Numbered from the stretch's first letter, positions 1 through 9,302 are shown. The stretch is 64,000 bases of DNA from Lewinellaceae bacterium (GCA_020636405.1 JACJXW010000006.1:620001-684000); one strand, 5' to 3'. Notes: a model not told the origin generated them from the letters alone. A program made the numbers and translations.

Positions 1-691
1 AAGGCCAGCGGTTGCTGAGGTAATCCGGGGGGGTGTCGCAGAACCCATCCCCGGCATTCTGGCAATTAGACCCATCGACCCGCTCTATCAAACGGCCGTT
101 AACAGAACTGGGAGTGGGTTCGAATTCCTGGTGGTTGGTGCCTTCCCACCCTGAGAAGGTATGCGGCAGGGAAAGGAAATGCCCGATCTCGTGCGCCCAG
201 GTATGGTCGTCCTCCGTTGTACAGCTTTTGTTCAGCGCGACCCCTAACCCGTAATAGGCATAACCACAATTGCCCGCCGGGTTGCTTACAATATAACAGT
301 TGATGGTATTATCCACATTGTACTCTTCCATCATTTCCTGGCCTTGCCGGAAGTCGTGGTCGTAATACTCCGAATTGTCAATGTAGTTCAGCTCTCCCTC
401 GATGAAAAATTGAATGTTAGAGGCTTCAAAATCTTTGTTCAGGGTACAAAAAGCATCCAGGACGCGGGATACGGGGAAATAGCCGCTGCCGTTGTCATTA
501 CCGACGATATGGATGGTAAGCGGAACGTAAAGCAATTCTGGAGAACGCAGATAAGCGGACGGGTTACGCTGATAGTTCAGCAGCCAATCGACAATACCGG
601 GTGGGGTGCCACAGTATTGGCCCATCTCCTGAGCTTGAACTAAGGGGGAAAAGCAAAAACCTATGAGGGAGACAAGTAACAGTTTTTTCAT
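1..691 (-). CDS. Secreted M43-like zinc metalloprotease (partial, C-terminus outside window)
   Basis: The reading frame is open from the ATG at 691 down to base 1, so about 230 N-terminal residues are visible and the rest lies beyond the window. It starts with a signal peptide (MKKLLLVSLIGFCFSP, then VQAQ). The zinc-binding motif HEIGHFLSLPHTF sits near residue 167, which fits the HExxHxxGxxH-type metzincin site of pappalysin-like M43 peptidases, with S-L-P in place of the usual spacer. It continues with a conserved GDGFCDTPPDYL segment. It is the third of three paralogues in a row on this strand (see 840-2333 and 2505-4070), so it should be an extracellular protease; a T9SS tail is expected but not visible. 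Confidence 0.8.
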   Translation of the reverse strand, partial: MKKLLLVSLIGFCFSPLVQAQEMGQYCGTPPGIVDWLLNYQRNPSAYLRSPELLYVPLTIHIVGNDNGSGYFPVSRVLDAFCTLNKDFEASNIQFFIEGELNYIDNSEYYDHDFRQGQEMMEEYNVDNTINCYIVSNPAGNCGYAYYGLGVALNKSCTTEDDHTWAHEIGHFLSLPHTFSGWEGTNHQEFEPTPSSVNGRLIERVDGSNCQNAGDGFCDTPPDYLSNRWP

Positions 692-699
692 AACAGTAA

Positions 700-748
700 T
701 GCTTCAAAAATAAACGCCCAATAAAGATAAGGCTATTGGGCGTTTATT
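700..748 (-). terminator. Rho-independent terminator of the 840-2333 protease gene
   Basis: A perfect 15-bp inverted repeat (arms 709-723 and 734-748, AATAAACGCCCAATA) with a 10-base loop is followed, read on the minus strand, by five T residues. It lies about 90 bases downstream of the stop of the protease gene ending at 840 and just before the start of the next paralogue at 691, so the paralogues probably have separate transcripts. Confidence 0.75.
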
Positions 749-839
749 CTAGTTTCTATACGGTTAATTTCAGGTAATTGGAGGACATTTGGGAAGGGGT
801 GTAGGGATACACTAATACACTACAACCCTATTCTCCCCT

Positions 840-2333
840 CTACTGCACCAACAACTTCCGGTAGTTTGCCCCTCCGTTGGCGTCGATGCGCACCAGGTAG
901 AGCCCTTTGGGCAGGCTGGCGGTGCTGAGGCTCATCCGGTTGGCGCCGGGTACGACGTCCATCCGTTGATTGCGCAGCACCTGGCCGGTAAGGCTCAGAA
1001 GGCTCACCGCAGCGTTGCTGCCCTGTTCGGAAGAGAATTCGATGATCACTTCCTGGTTCTCCCTTGCCGGGTTGGGATAAAGGCGCAGGCCTAGCACTGT
1101 TTCCTGAGCAGCGGTGGACGACACCAGGTCGGCCAGTTGGAAGGAATAGTAGTTGGAGAAACCGGTGCAGGCATCGTAGCGATTGAAGGGGCGGATGCGC
1201 CAGTAGTATGTCTTATCGGCCAGCAGGTCATCAGCGCCGACGGTTACCGAGTTGGTGGTGGTAATATAATTGGCCACCGTAAAGCTGAAAGTGGGCAGCC
1301 GCGAAATATCAACGAAATACATTTGTGCGCCGGGAATGGGCTGCCATTCCAGGTCGAAAGCCTCATTGTTCTGCACCTCTGCGCCTTCGGCCGGGAAAAT
1401 GGTGTTGAGGTCTGTATTGGCCAGCGGTGTTGGAGGGGCCTGGTTAGTGAGGTAGCCGGTGCGCTGTTGTTGCAGGTTGGCGCGCATGGCGCCGATCTGT
1501 CCATCGGTGAAGATCTCGGAACAGCCGTCATCGCTGTAAGACATGATCAGGTTGCCTTGGGAGCGGAACTCCACACCGCTGGGGTCTTTCTGGATCTGGG
1601 GGCTCTGGCCGGTACTATTGCAGTTCCAGCGGAAGTTGAGGTAATCCGGAGGAGTATCGCAGAATCCGTCGCCGGCGTAGCTGCAGTTGGTGCCGTTGAC
1701 CCGCTCGACTGCACGGGTGATGTTGGCCCAGGTCACCGTATTAGGAGTGGGGCTGTTGAAGTTGTAGTCGGTTTCCTCCCATCCGTAGAAGGTGTGCGGC
1801 AAGGACAGGTAGTGTCCGGCTTCGTGTGCCCAGGTATAGTCGCTGGGCCCCAGGCAGCTCTTTCCCAGGGCGACGGCATCCCGGGAGGGCTGGTAATAGC
1901 CGCAGGCGCCGGCGGGGTCGTCCACGATGTAAAAATTAAGCGTATTGGGAACATTGTGGTTGGCCATCATCTGGCGGCCGGAGTTGTAGTCGTGTTCGTA
2001 GTAGTCAGAGTTGTTGATGTAACGGATATTCCCTTTGACGTAGAACTGTATAGCGGCCTGTTTGAAAACCTCATTGAGATGGCAGAAAGAATCCATCAGG
2101 CGGTTCATGGATAAATAACCGGAACCATCATCTTTTCCAACTACATGTAAAGTGATGGGTACATAGATCGTATCCAACATCGAACGGCTGATCACCTGTG
2201 GGTTCTGCTGGTAGCGCTCCAGCCATTCCGACTTGTGGGCGGGGGTGCCGCAGAACGCGGGCTGTACCTGTTGTGCCCGGGCGCTGATACCGGCGATGAA
2301 AACAAAAACAAGAAGAGTGATGATTTTTCTCAT
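840..2333 (-). CDS. Secreted M43-like zinc metalloprotease with T9SS sorting domain
   Basis: 497 residues. The start at 2333 is preferred because it opens directly with a signal peptide (MRKIITLLVFVFIAGISA, cleavage near RAQQ); a start 31 codons upstream would bury the signal. Zinc motif HEAGHYLSLPHTF near residue 170, followed by the shared GDGFCDTPPDYLNF and IMSYSDDGCSEIF segments (the Met of the latter may be the metzincin Met-turn). A fibronectin-like stretch (about 320-415: TYYWRIRPFN) precedes a type-A T9SS sorting domain (LYPNPARENQE ... GLYLVRIDANG). Expected to be an extracellular or surface-bound protease. Middle member of three tandem paralogues, with its own terminator downstream. 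Confidence 0.88.
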   Translation of the reverse strand: MRKIITLLVFVFIAGISARAQQVQPAFCGTPAHKSEWLERYQQNPQVISRSMLDTIYVPITLHVVGKDDGSGYLSMNRLMDSFCHLNEVFKQAAIQFYVKGNIRYINNSDYYEHDYNSGRQMMANHNVPNTLNFYIVDDPAGACGYYQPSRDAVALGKSCLGPSDYTWAHEAGHYLSLPHTFYGWEETDYNFNSPTPNTVTWANITRAVERVNGTNCSYAGDGFCDTPPDYLNFRWNCNSTGQSPQIQKDPSGVEFRSQGNLIMSYSDDGCSEIFTDGQIGAMRANLQQQRTGYLTNQAPPTPLANTDLNTIFPAEGAEVQNNEAFDLEWQPIPGAQMYFVDISRLPTFSFTVANYITTTNSVTVGADDLLADKTYYWRIRPFNRYDACTGFSNYYSFQLADLVSSTAAQETVLGLRLYPNPARENQEVIIEFSSEQGSNAAVSLLSLTGQVLRNQRMDVVPGANRMSLSTASLPKGLYLVRIDANGGANYRKLLVQ

Positions 2334-2504
2334 GCTGAATTTAAAGCGTTTGGATGAGGAATGGCGAGGTTTCTGAGGGGAGGAGGTTGCCTGTTGTTTG
2401 TGGCAAGTTGCAGTTTTCTTCCCCAAACAACAAACGACCTCCTAAATTCCGCCATTCGGGCGTTATAAAAAATAATTTCAATTCCCTCCCTTAACGAAGG
2501 AATG

Positions 2505-4070
2505 CTATTCGGTTACAATAATTTTCTGAACAAGTTTGCCTTTTTCCGTATCCAGGCTTACCAGATACAGGCCGGCCTCCAGGCCGCTGAGGCTCAGCTC
2601 CATGGACGTTTCACCGATGGAGAACTGGCGCTGCCCGAAGGCCCTCACTTGCTGGCCAACCAGATTGGTGAGGGAAAGGCTGCCGGTGAAGCTGTTGTTC
2701 GTTTTCAGGTTTACAGTCAGCGTTTGGGTGCTGCTCAGGGGGTTGGGCATTACGCTGAAGTGATCGACCCACTCATTGGACGAGGTGCTTACGGTGGCCC
2801 CGGTAGTGAACCGGAACGTCGGCGAACTCGGCGCACAGGAGCGGTAGGCGCTCATCGGAGTGACGCGCCAGTAGTAGGTTTTGTTGGCCTGTAGGCCTTC
2901 CACCACCTTGCTACTGCCGAAAATAAAGTCTTCATACACGACCAGTTGTTCCTGGAAACTATTGACAGTGGATACTTCCAGCAGGTAAAAGTCGGCACCG
3001 GGGGTATCCTCCCAATCGAAATTGACATCGTTGTAATAGCCCAATTGTGCCTGGTCGGCAGGCGCCAGTAACCCAGGAGCCTCGGGAAACTCGGTGAGGT
3101 TTGGAATGTGCCCGCTGCGGATGTAAGCACGGTTGGTGGCATTGTAGTCCTGCAACATCATGGCTTTCTGGTCTTCGGAAAAGAAGTATTCATCCCGGCT
3201 ACATTCCAGGAAATAACTCATGTACAGGCCTTCGTCTACATCGATCACAGCACCGTTGGGGTCCATGGTGCCGGCGGTATAATCACAATTGGGCCAGCCC
3301 AGGCCGAAATTGTAATCCGGAGGGGTATCGCAGAGGAAGTCGCCGGAAGTTTCACAGTTGGAGCGGTCTACAAACTCCACGGGTATGAATCCGAAGGGAG
3401 GGGCCAGGGATGTACTGGGGGCAGTGGTCAGCGTTACCGGATTGCCGTGTTGGGCGGCGTCGTAGGGTTCGCTGTCCCACCCGTTGAAGGGGTGCAAAAG
3501 ACTGAACCAGTGCCCCATTTCGTGGGTAAGAGTGGAGCCGCCTTTTTTGATTTCGGCTTTGGACATCACGAGCCAGTCCCGGATGGGAGTGGGGTCGTTG
3601 TAACCCAGAACTACAACCGGGCCGGGGGCATTGCCCTGGTTGGCGCTCTCCGGAATGAAGATATTGATGGAGGCGTTGTCCCGGTTGATGGCCATGATGG
3701 AGTTGAGGGTATTCTGATGGTTGGTAAATACCGCTGTGTTATTGATATAGTTCAGCTCGTCTTTGATGTAAAACTGGATGCCCACCTCGGCGAAGTCTTC
3801 GTTGAGCGTGCAGAACTGATCCATGACCCGGCGCTTGGAGATCACTCCGGATCCGTCGGTGCGCCCAACAAGGTGGAAGGTGACCGGTACATAGACTGTA
3901 TTCCGGAACTGGATTGGGCTTTGCCGGTAGGCTTCCTTGTTGGCCAGCAGCCGTTCGGTGATCAGGTCGAGGGCTTCGCGGGATGTGCCGCACCACCCCT
4001 GGTTCTGGGCATTTGCTTCGGCGAGCAGGCCCACGAAGGATAAAATAGTGAGTAAAAGAGCTCTAAACAT
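2505..4070 (-). CDS. Secreted M43-like zinc metalloprotease with T9SS sorting domain
   Basis: 521 residues with a signal peptide (MFRALLLTILSFVGLLAEANA, cleaved before QNQGWCG). The catalytic motif HEMGHWFSLLHPF is near residue 179, followed by GDFLCDTPPDYNFG and a MSYFLECSRDEYFF Met-turn-like segment. A fibronectin-like region (KTYYWRVTPMS) leads to a C-terminal T9SS type-A sorting domain (VMPNPLSSTQT ... GLYLVSLDTEKG). It is the most diverged of the three paralogues here, with a longer insert between the zinc motif and the CDTPPDY motif. Family placement in M43/pappalysin-like peptidases is from motifs only; substrate unknown. Confidence 0.87.
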   Translation of the reverse strand: MFRALLLTILSFVGLLAEANAQNQGWCGTSREALDLITERLLANKEAYRQSPIQFRNTVYVPVTFHLVGRTDGSGVISKRRVMDQFCTLNEDFAEVGIQFYIKDELNYINNTAVFTNHQNTLNSIMAINRDNASINIFIPESANQGNAPGPVVVLGYNDPTPIRDWLVMSKAEIKKGGSTLTHEMGHWFSLLHPFNGWDSEPYDAAQHGNPVTLTTAPSTSLAPPFGFIPVEFVDRSNCETSGDFLCDTPPDYNFGLGWPNCDYTAGTMDPNGAVIDVDEGLYMSYFLECSRDEYFFSEDQKAMMLQDYNATNRAYIRSGHIPNLTEFPEAPGLLAPADQAQLGYYNDVNFDWEDTPGADFYLLEVSTVNSFQEQLVVYEDFIFGSSKVVEGLQANKTYYWRVTPMSAYRSCAPSSPTFRFTTGATVSTSSNEWVDHFSVMPNPLSSTQTLTVNLKTNNSFTGSLSLTNLVGQQVRAFGQRQFSIGETSMELSLSGLEAGLYLVSLDTEKGKLVQKIIVTE

Positions 4071-4310
4071 TGTTGAAAATTTTAATTATTTATTTTTGAA
4101 TCGGCACAGAAGCGCCGCAAAAATAATAAAAAAGCGTGCTTTTCGCCGGCTATCGTTGTCCCGATATTTAGTCAGCTGGATGATAAAGCACTGCATTCAG
4201 AATGCCGGGGCTGAGGTTACCGGCCGCGGCCATTTTCGGTCCATAGGGTTTTTTCTTCAAGAGCCGGTTGTGGAGTGTTCTGATCATTTCGGAATAAGGC
4301 TAAAATTAGC

Positions 4311-4318
4311 TAGCTTTG
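4311..4318 (+). promoter_or_regulatory. Candidate Bacteroidota -7 promoter box upstream of mdh
   Basis: TAGCTTTG matches the Bacteroidota -7 consensus TAnnTTTG. It would start a transcript near 4325 and leave a leader of about 155 bases before the mdh start codon. No clear TTG -33 box is visible at the usual distance, so this is tentative. The remainder of the 4071-4478 gap shows nothing else recognisable. Confidence 0.4.
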
Positions 4319-4478
4319 CACCGAATTTTCGGGGTGTCTAATTGGAAGAGAGGTTAGATCAAGAAAGTAGACAGTATTTATTCGGATAAGGTTGAGCAAA
4401 TATCGGAAAAAATCTGTTTAACCCAATACATAGGTATCACAATTGCCTGAAAACTAAATAACATCAAACGAAAATATC

Positions 4479-5411
4479 ATGAGTAAAGTAACTGTTGTTG
4501 GAGCGGGAAATGTTGGCGCCACCTGTGCGAACGTCCTGGCTCACAAAGACCTTGTAAAAGAAGTTGTCCTCCTGGATATCCAGGGCGACCTGGCGCGCGG
4601 CAAAGCCCTGGACAGCTGGCAACAGGCTCCCATCGATTACTACAGCACGCGTCTGAAAGGTACCGAAGATTACAAGGATACGGCAGGTTCGGACATCGTA
4701 GTCATCACCGCAGGCGTGCCTCGCAAGCCGGGCATGAGCCGGGACGACCTGATCTCGACCAACGCCAAGATCGTCAACATGGTGACCAAATCCATCATGG
4801 CGCACTCCAAAAACCCGATCATCATCGTCGTATCCAATCCACTGGATGTGATGACCTACGCCGCATACAAAGCTTCCGGACTGGATTCCTCCCGCGTCTT
4901 TGGCATGGCTGGTATCCTCGATACCGCGCGATATCGGGCGTTCCTGGCCGATGCCCTGCACATTTCTCCTAAAGACATCCAGGCAGTCCTGATGGGCGGC
5001 CACGGCGACACCATGGTGCCGCTGCCCCGCTACACTACCGTTTCCGGCATTCCGGTAACCGAAATGATCGGTGAGGCCGAACTGGACGCCATCGTCGAGC
5101 GCACCAAAGTGGGCGGAGGCGAACTGGTGAAACTGATGGGTACTTCTGCCTGGTATGCACCCGGCGCCGCCGCCGCACAAATGGTGGAGTCTATCGTTCG
5201 CGATGAAAATCGGATTTACCCCTGCTGCGTACTGCTCAATGGCGAGTATGGAATGAAAGATATCTTCCTGGGCGTACCGGTGAAGCTGGGCGCTAAGGGC
5301 ATCGAGCAGATGATCGAGCTGAAGCTGAACAAGGACGAGATGGAATTGCTGAAAGCTTCTGCCGAACACGTCCGTGCGGTAATGGAAGTGTACGATAATA
5401 TGACTGTGTAA
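4479..5411 (+). CDS. mdh: Malate dehydrogenase (LDH-like type)
   Basis: 310 residues, normal length for the LDH-like MDH group. It interconverts malate and oxaloacetate with NAD in the TCA cycle, in the cytoplasm. Visible features are the N-terminal Rossmann motif VGAGNVGATCA, the acidic NAD-selecting residue in VVLLDIQGD, the substrate-binding loop arginines in GVPRKPGMSRDDL, the VVSNPLDVMTY segment, and the catalytic histidine in MGGHGDTMVPL. Monocistronic by context: a long leader upstream and a hairpin just after the stop. Confidence 0.96.
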   Translation: MSKVTVVGAGNVGATCANVLAHKDLVKEVVLLDIQGDLARGKALDSWQQAPIDYYSTRLKGTEDYKDTAGSDIVVITAGVPRKPGMSRDDLISTNAKIVNMVTKSIMAHSKNPIIIVVSNPLDVMTYAAYKASGLDSSRVFGMAGILDTARYRAFLADALHISPKDIQAVLMGGHGDTMVPLPRYTTVSGIPVTEMIGEAELDAIVERTKVGGGELVKLMGTSAWYAPGAAAAQMVESIVRDENRIYPCCVLLNGEYGMKDIFLGVPVKLGAKGIEQMIELKLNKDEMELLKASAEHVRAVMEVYDNMTV

Positions 5412-5423
5412 AGTGTATTGAAA

Positions 5424-5474
5424 GAATGAAGGAGTGAGGGGATGAATTTAGGCTAACTCCTCATTCCTTCATTC
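5424..5474. terminator. Inverted repeat after mdh, possible terminator
   Basis: Arms 5424-5441 and 5457-5474 pair at 16 of 18 positions around a 15-base loop. It starts 12 bases after the mdh stop. There is no T-run on the plus strand, so intrinsic termination is uncertain; it could protect the 3' end of the transcript instead. Confidence 0.45.
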
Positions 5475-5545
5475 ATTCCCACAGTCCGACAACTTTCCTG
5501 CCTTCTTATTGTTTGTCTGTTTGTACGTTTAAAATTCTGAGCCGT

Positions 5546-6088
5546 ATGGTTGGGGTAAAGAACCTGAACGAGGAGCTGTTGAGCAGGATGGTATTGAATA
5601 CCGGCGAAACACTTTTCGAATTTTCTCTTGGACAACCTGTACTTTTAGTCTTTCTGCGCCATTTCGGATGTACATTCTGCCGGGAAGCCCTGGCGGATAT
5701 CTCCAAACAGCGCAGCGAGATCGAAGAACAGGGTTCCCGGATCGTATTCGTCCACATGACGTCCGACGATATTGCGGAACGCTACTTCAACCGTTACGGC
5801 CTGGACGGGGCTATACACATCAGTGACCCGGAATGTAAGTTCTACGCAGCTTTCGGATTGGTGAAGGGCAATTTTACCCAGCTCTTCGGGCTTTCCTCCT
5901 GGATACGGGGCTTCTCGGCGGGCGTAGTTGCCGGCCACGGGGTTGGCCCTCAACTGGGCGACGGTTTTCAGATGCCCGGCGTATTCGTCATCCAGGAAGG
6001 AGAAGTGAAAAGCAGCTTCATCCACAAGTTGGCCTCCGACCGCCCCGATTACCTCGACCTGATGAGGTGCTGTGCCATGGAAGATTAG
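5546..6088 (+). CDS. Peroxiredoxin-like (AhpC/TSA-type, SelL/PRXL2-related) thioredoxin-fold protein
   Basis: 180 residues from the ATG at 5546; an ATG at 5513 would add 11 residues of unlikely character. The thioredoxin-fold start (PVLLVFLRHFGCTFCREAL) carries a CxxC pair near residue 45, followed by a helix and the strand RIVFVHMTSDD. The middle part, with an ISDPECKFYAAFGLVKG motif, is typical of the AhpC/TSA-like family that includes PRXL2 and bacterial SelL proteins. Likely a thiol oxidoreductase, possibly acting on peroxides; the actual substrate cannot be read from the sequence. No operon partner is obvious. Confidence 0.75.
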   Translation: MVGVKNLNEELLSRMVLNTGETLFEFSLGQPVLLVFLRHFGCTFCREALADISKQRSEIEEQGSRIVFVHMTSDDIAERYFNRYGLDGAIHISDPECKFYAAFGLVKGNFTQLFGLSSWIRGFSAGVVAGHGVGPQLGDGFQMPGVFVIQEGEVKSSFIHKLASDRPDYLDLMRCCAMED

Positions 6089-6208
6089 ATTCAACGGCTT
6101 TTTGCCGTTCATGTAGAATACTTATCGGATCGCCTTGAACTTTTCTCGGGGCGATCTTATTTTTAGAAGGAATACCTTATGTGTTGAAATAAAACAGAAT
6201 ACTCAGGC

Positions 6209-7312
6209 ATGATCGGTTGGAAATTTTCAGAATTTGTCCCCGGAAAGGGGGAAGGCTCCATATTCGACCAGTTGCTGAAGATCTTTCAGGAACTGCTCGT
6301 TTATACATCCGGCGATGTAAGCGAGGCCCTCTCCTGGCTTACCGAACTGGATAAAGAGTACAACCTGACCAATGAGGAGTACGGCATGGCGGACTTCATC
6401 CAGGACCTGATCGACCAGGGATATATCCAGCAGGAAGGGCAGGACAACCCCAATTTTGTGCCTTCTTCCAAAATGGAGATCGCCATCCGGCAAAAAGCCC
6501 TGGAAGATGTCTTCGGACAGTTGAAAAAATCCCGCCGGGGCAACCACAACACCCGCTTTGGCGGGGGAGGGGATGAGACTACTTCCGAGCTTCGCCCCTA
6601 TGAATTCGGCGACCGCCTCGACCAGCTTGCTGTTTCCGAATCCCTGCGCAATGCCCAGATCAACCACGGTATCGAGGATTTCCGGCTCACCCAGGAAGAC
6701 CTGGAAGTGAAGGAGACGCACTATCAGGCACAGATGAGTACCGTGCTCATGATCGACATCTCCCACTCCATGATCCTCTACGGGGAAGACCGCATTACTC
6801 CCGCCAAAAAAGTGGCCATGGCCCTTTCGGAGCTTATCACCACCCGCTATCCGAAAGATACCCTTGATATTATTGTGTTCGGCAACGATGCCTGGCAGAT
6901 CGAGATCAAAGACCTGCCTTACCTGCAGGTCGGCCCCTACCACACCAATACCATCGCCGGGTTGGAATTGGCCATGGACCTCCTTCGCCGCCGCCGCAAC
7001 CCCAACAAACAGATATTCATGATCACGGACGGCAAGCCTACCTGCATGAAAAAGGGCAAACGCTACTATAAGAACAGCTTCGGGCTGGACCGAAAGATCG
7101 TCAACCGGACGCTCACCCTGGCTCAGCGCTGCCGCAAGCTCGATATTCCCATTACTACTTTCATGATCGCCCGCGACCCCTACCTGATCCGCTTCGTAGA
7201 CCAGTTCACCAAGGCCAACAACGGCAAGGCTTTCTACAGTAGCCTGCAGGGGCTGGGGGAATACATCTTTATGGACTACAAGAACAATAAAGGGAAGAGA
7301 CACCGGAGGTAA
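6209..7312 (+). CDS. VWA (von Willebrand factor A) domain protein
   Basis: 367 residues, no signal peptide, so cytoplasmic. The N-terminal half (about 1-170) is helical and charged, with a basic glycine stretch (KKSRRGNHNTRFGGGGD) near residue 115. The C-terminal half is a VWA domain with the MIDAS motif DISHS (LMIDISHSMILYG, near residue 183), a conserved MITDGKPTC strand, and FMIARDP near the end. Proteins of this architecture are often partners of MoxR-type AAA ATPases, but none is encoded here. Function therefore open: probably metal-dependent protein assembly or a chaperone-like role. Confidence 0.8.
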   Translation: MIGWKFSEFVPGKGEGSIFDQLLKIFQELLVYTSGDVSEALSWLTELDKEYNLTNEEYGMADFIQDLIDQGYIQQEGQDNPNFVPSSKMEIAIRQKALEDVFGQLKKSRRGNHNTRFGGGGDETTSELRPYEFGDRLDQLAVSESLRNAQINHGIEDFRLTQEDLEVKETHYQAQMSTVLMIDISHSMILYGEDRITPAKKVAMALSELITTRYPKDTLDIIVFGNDAWQIEIKDLPYLQVGPYHTNTIAGLELAMDLLRRRRNPNKQIFMITDGKPTCMKKGKRYYKNSFGLDRKIVNRTLTLAQRCRKLDIPITTFMIARDPYLIRFVDQFTKANNGKAFYSSLQGLGEYIFMDYKNNKGKRHRR

Positions 7313-7360
7313 GGGGTTAGAACATTAGTTCGCCGACAGTTTTCATTACCGGCCGATCAT

Positions 7361-8188
7361 TCAACATGCTGCCATATTTGGGTTGACGATAAACTTTTCT
7401 CTTTCCCGAATAAAAACTGTAGGCTTTTCGCCGGTAAAGTGCCTGAAATCGCGGATAAAATGGGCCTGGTCGGCATAGCCAGAATCGTGCGCAATAGCGG
7501 TTAGGCTCAGTTGGCCACCCTTTCTGAGTAATCGGTTCACTTCATTGAGGCGGGCCAGGCGCATATACCGCTTGGGCGTTACCCCTATCTTTTGGTTGAA
7601 TTCCCTCTCAAGTTGTCGGGGGCTGATGTAGGCTTTTCCTGCCAGTTCTTCTATTGAAATAAGCCCCTTTCGGCGGCGGATCATCTCCGCGGCCTGGTTC
7701 AGGTAGTACAATTCCGGCGTGGAGCCTTCCAGCCTTTTTTGAAGGAAAGCTTCGGTCAATGCTATCCGCTCCGCGGGCAAACTGACAGCTCTAAGCTTGT
7801 TGCAGTACTCCTTGAAATCGTTTCCCGTAAGGACCTCCATGTCCATAAATCCATCTATAGCCTCTGCTGCCGGGACGCCGAGGATCGGATATAGGCCTTC
7901 AGGCTTGAACCGAATACCAAATGCTTGAACCTCCCCCTTGAAATGGACTTCATAGGGTTGAGAGAACAAGCCGATGAGGGTACTATCAGATGATAGCTGG
8001 TAACTGGCATCTACAGGCAGTTCACAATGAAGGTCGGACAAGTGGACGATAGCTTCCACATATCCATTGGGCAATACTTTTTGGGGTAGCAATTGAGCGT
8101 TATCTGTATTGAAGTGCCCTTCCCAGAACAACTCTACATAGGGCATGAGAGCGGGAGAAGGAGGATATTCTTTTATGAGTACACTCAT
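7361..8188 (-). CDS. AraC family transcriptional regulator
   Basis: 275 residues. The N-terminal sensing domain (YPPSPALMPYVELFWEG ... IGLFSQPYEVHFKG) is the cupin-like type common in Bacteroidota AraC regulators that start with this motif (DUF6597-like). The C-terminal pair of helix-turn-helix motifs covers about 170-265 (ISIEELAGKAYISPRQLERE; LTAIAHDSGYADQAHFIRDF, ending FTGEKPTVF). It lies on the same strand as, and 118 bases downstream of, the cupin gene at 8307-8729, so it may control that gene and the DUF3237 gene; that is inference. Confidence 0.9.
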   Translation of the reverse strand: MSVLIKEYPPSPALMPYVELFWEGHFNTDNAQLLPQKVLPNGYVEAIVHLSDLHCELPVDASYQLSSDSTLIGLFSQPYEVHFKGEVQAFGIRFKPEGLYPILGVPAAEAIDGFMDMEVLTGNDFKEYCNKLRAVSLPAERIALTEAFLQKRLEGSTPELYYLNQAAEMIRRRKGLISIEELAGKAYISPRQLEREFNQKIGVTPKRYMRLARLNEVNRLLRKGGQLSLTAIAHDSGYADQAHFIRDFRHFTGEKPTVFIREREKFIVNPNMAAC

Positions 8189-8306
8189 TACCGCTTGTTT
8201 TGATTATAAAAATGCAAAAGAGCATGGCATTATGTTGGCATAAATGAGTAAGCCCCGGGCTATTTCCAGCCAGAGGCTTTACTCCTTGAGTAACCAGGTT
8301 TTCGGT

Positions 8307-8729
8307 TTATCCGGGTATAGTTGAGGTATCCACCTGGTTGGAGCCGGTTGGCCACCAGATTTGATCAAAGGTGGCAACAATATTGTTGGCGCCTCCGAAG
8401 AAGCCGAGTACTTTGGCTTTGCCGTCGCCTACATTCCGGAAGTTGTGCGGCTCCATTTTCGGAACCACTACCAGTTGGTTTTTGGAGACGGTACCTTTTT
8501 CCGTGCCGACTCTGGCCTCAAGGGTGCCTTCCAGGATAATTAGCAATTCCTCTGCACTGTCTGTGTGTGTGCCCAATTCTTCACCGGGATCGAGTTCAAA
8601 ATATACAGTGGCGCTTTCTTTGGTGCCATGGGCACCCAGGAGAGGGAAGGTTGCCTTACACCGCTGGCCGGGTTTCCCCTTGGCGATGAATTCCGTCAAT
8701 TCCAGCTTATTCAGGTCTGTGGTTATCAT
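8307..8729 (-). CDS. Cupin domain protein
   Basis: 140 residues forming a single small beta-barrel cupin. Cupin motif 1 is degenerate (ELDPGEELGTHTDSAEELLIILEG), retaining one His and the Glu residues; motif 2 is VVVPKMEPHNFRNVGDG with its His. That is the metal-binding pattern of small single-domain cupins. The C-terminal FFGGANNIVATFDQIWWPTG is conserved in some Bacteroidota cupins. It sits 40 bases downstream of the DUF3237 gene on the same strand, probably one transcript. Substrate unknown. Confidence 0.85.
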   Translation of the reverse strand: MITTDLNKLELTEFIAKGKPGQRCKATFPLLGAHGTKESATVYFELDPGEELGTHTDSAEELLIILEGTLEARVGTEKGTVSKNQLVVVPKMEPHNFRNVGDGKAKVLGFFGGANNIVATFDQIWWPTGSNQVDTSTIPG

Positions 8730-8769
8730 TTTCGCAGTTTTTAATAATGGTTTGATAAATGGTTGATGT

Positions 8770-9270
8770 TCATGAATTTAGCTGCCTAAACTTATTGACG
8801 AACCCGGAGATGGTGACCCGCCCTTCACCTTCGCTCAGGAAGGAAGTGCCTACGCCCCAAACTTGAATACCGTTGATCCACTGGTAGTTGGAATAGGCGG
8901 TCGAGAAATTCATGGTCAGATACAATTGGCCATTGCCGTCTGGGGACTGCACCATGATGCCCTTTTCTTGGAGGGCGATGACTGCCCCATCGTCCGTAAC
9001 GATCGTGGCGTGGAGGGCCAGGATAAATTTGCCGTCGCCTCTGGCCATCAGATAATCGACTCCCTTTACCTTGCCATTGATCTTGTCTCCGAAAATTTTT
9101 CCTTCGAAAGCGATGTCAAAGCGAGCGCCTTGCGGAGGCGGCAGCTGTTTGCCCTTGACGAGGCTTTCCCAACTCACACCGTACTCGGTAATGTCGGTAA
9201 GGTAGGCCTCCTCGTCAAACAGATGTTGTAGTGTCGCATCAAGGTTTGTCCTAGCAATTCTAGTTTCCAT
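8770..9270 (-). CDS. DUF3237 family protein
   Basis: 166 residues from ATG 9270. This start is chosen because a perfect -7 box lies at 9303-9310, inside the alternative longer frame that begins at 9348. The sequence fits the DUF3237 beta-barrel family (VKGVDYLMARGDGKFILALH, then VTDDGAVIALQEKGIM, then FSTAYSNYQWINGIQVWGVG). Members have no firmly known function. Likely first gene of a DUF3237-cupin unit preceding an AraC regulator. Confidence 0.8.
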   Translation of the reverse strand: METRIARTNLDATLQHLFDEEAYLTDITEYGVSWESLVKGKQLPPPQGARFDIAFEGKIFGDKINGKVKGVDYLMARGDGKFILALHATIVTDDGAVIALQEKGIMVQSPDGNGQLYLTMNFSTAYSNYQWINGIQVWGVGTSFLSEGEGRVTISGFVNKFRQLNS

Positions 9271-9302
9271 TTCGGTATTATTTTTTTGGTTAAATGATGG
9301 TA

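Noticed and set aside
1137..2114. Long open frame on the plus strand opposite the metalloprotease
   Set aside because: It is the mirror of the real minus-strand gene, which has a signal peptide, zinc motif and T9SS tail.
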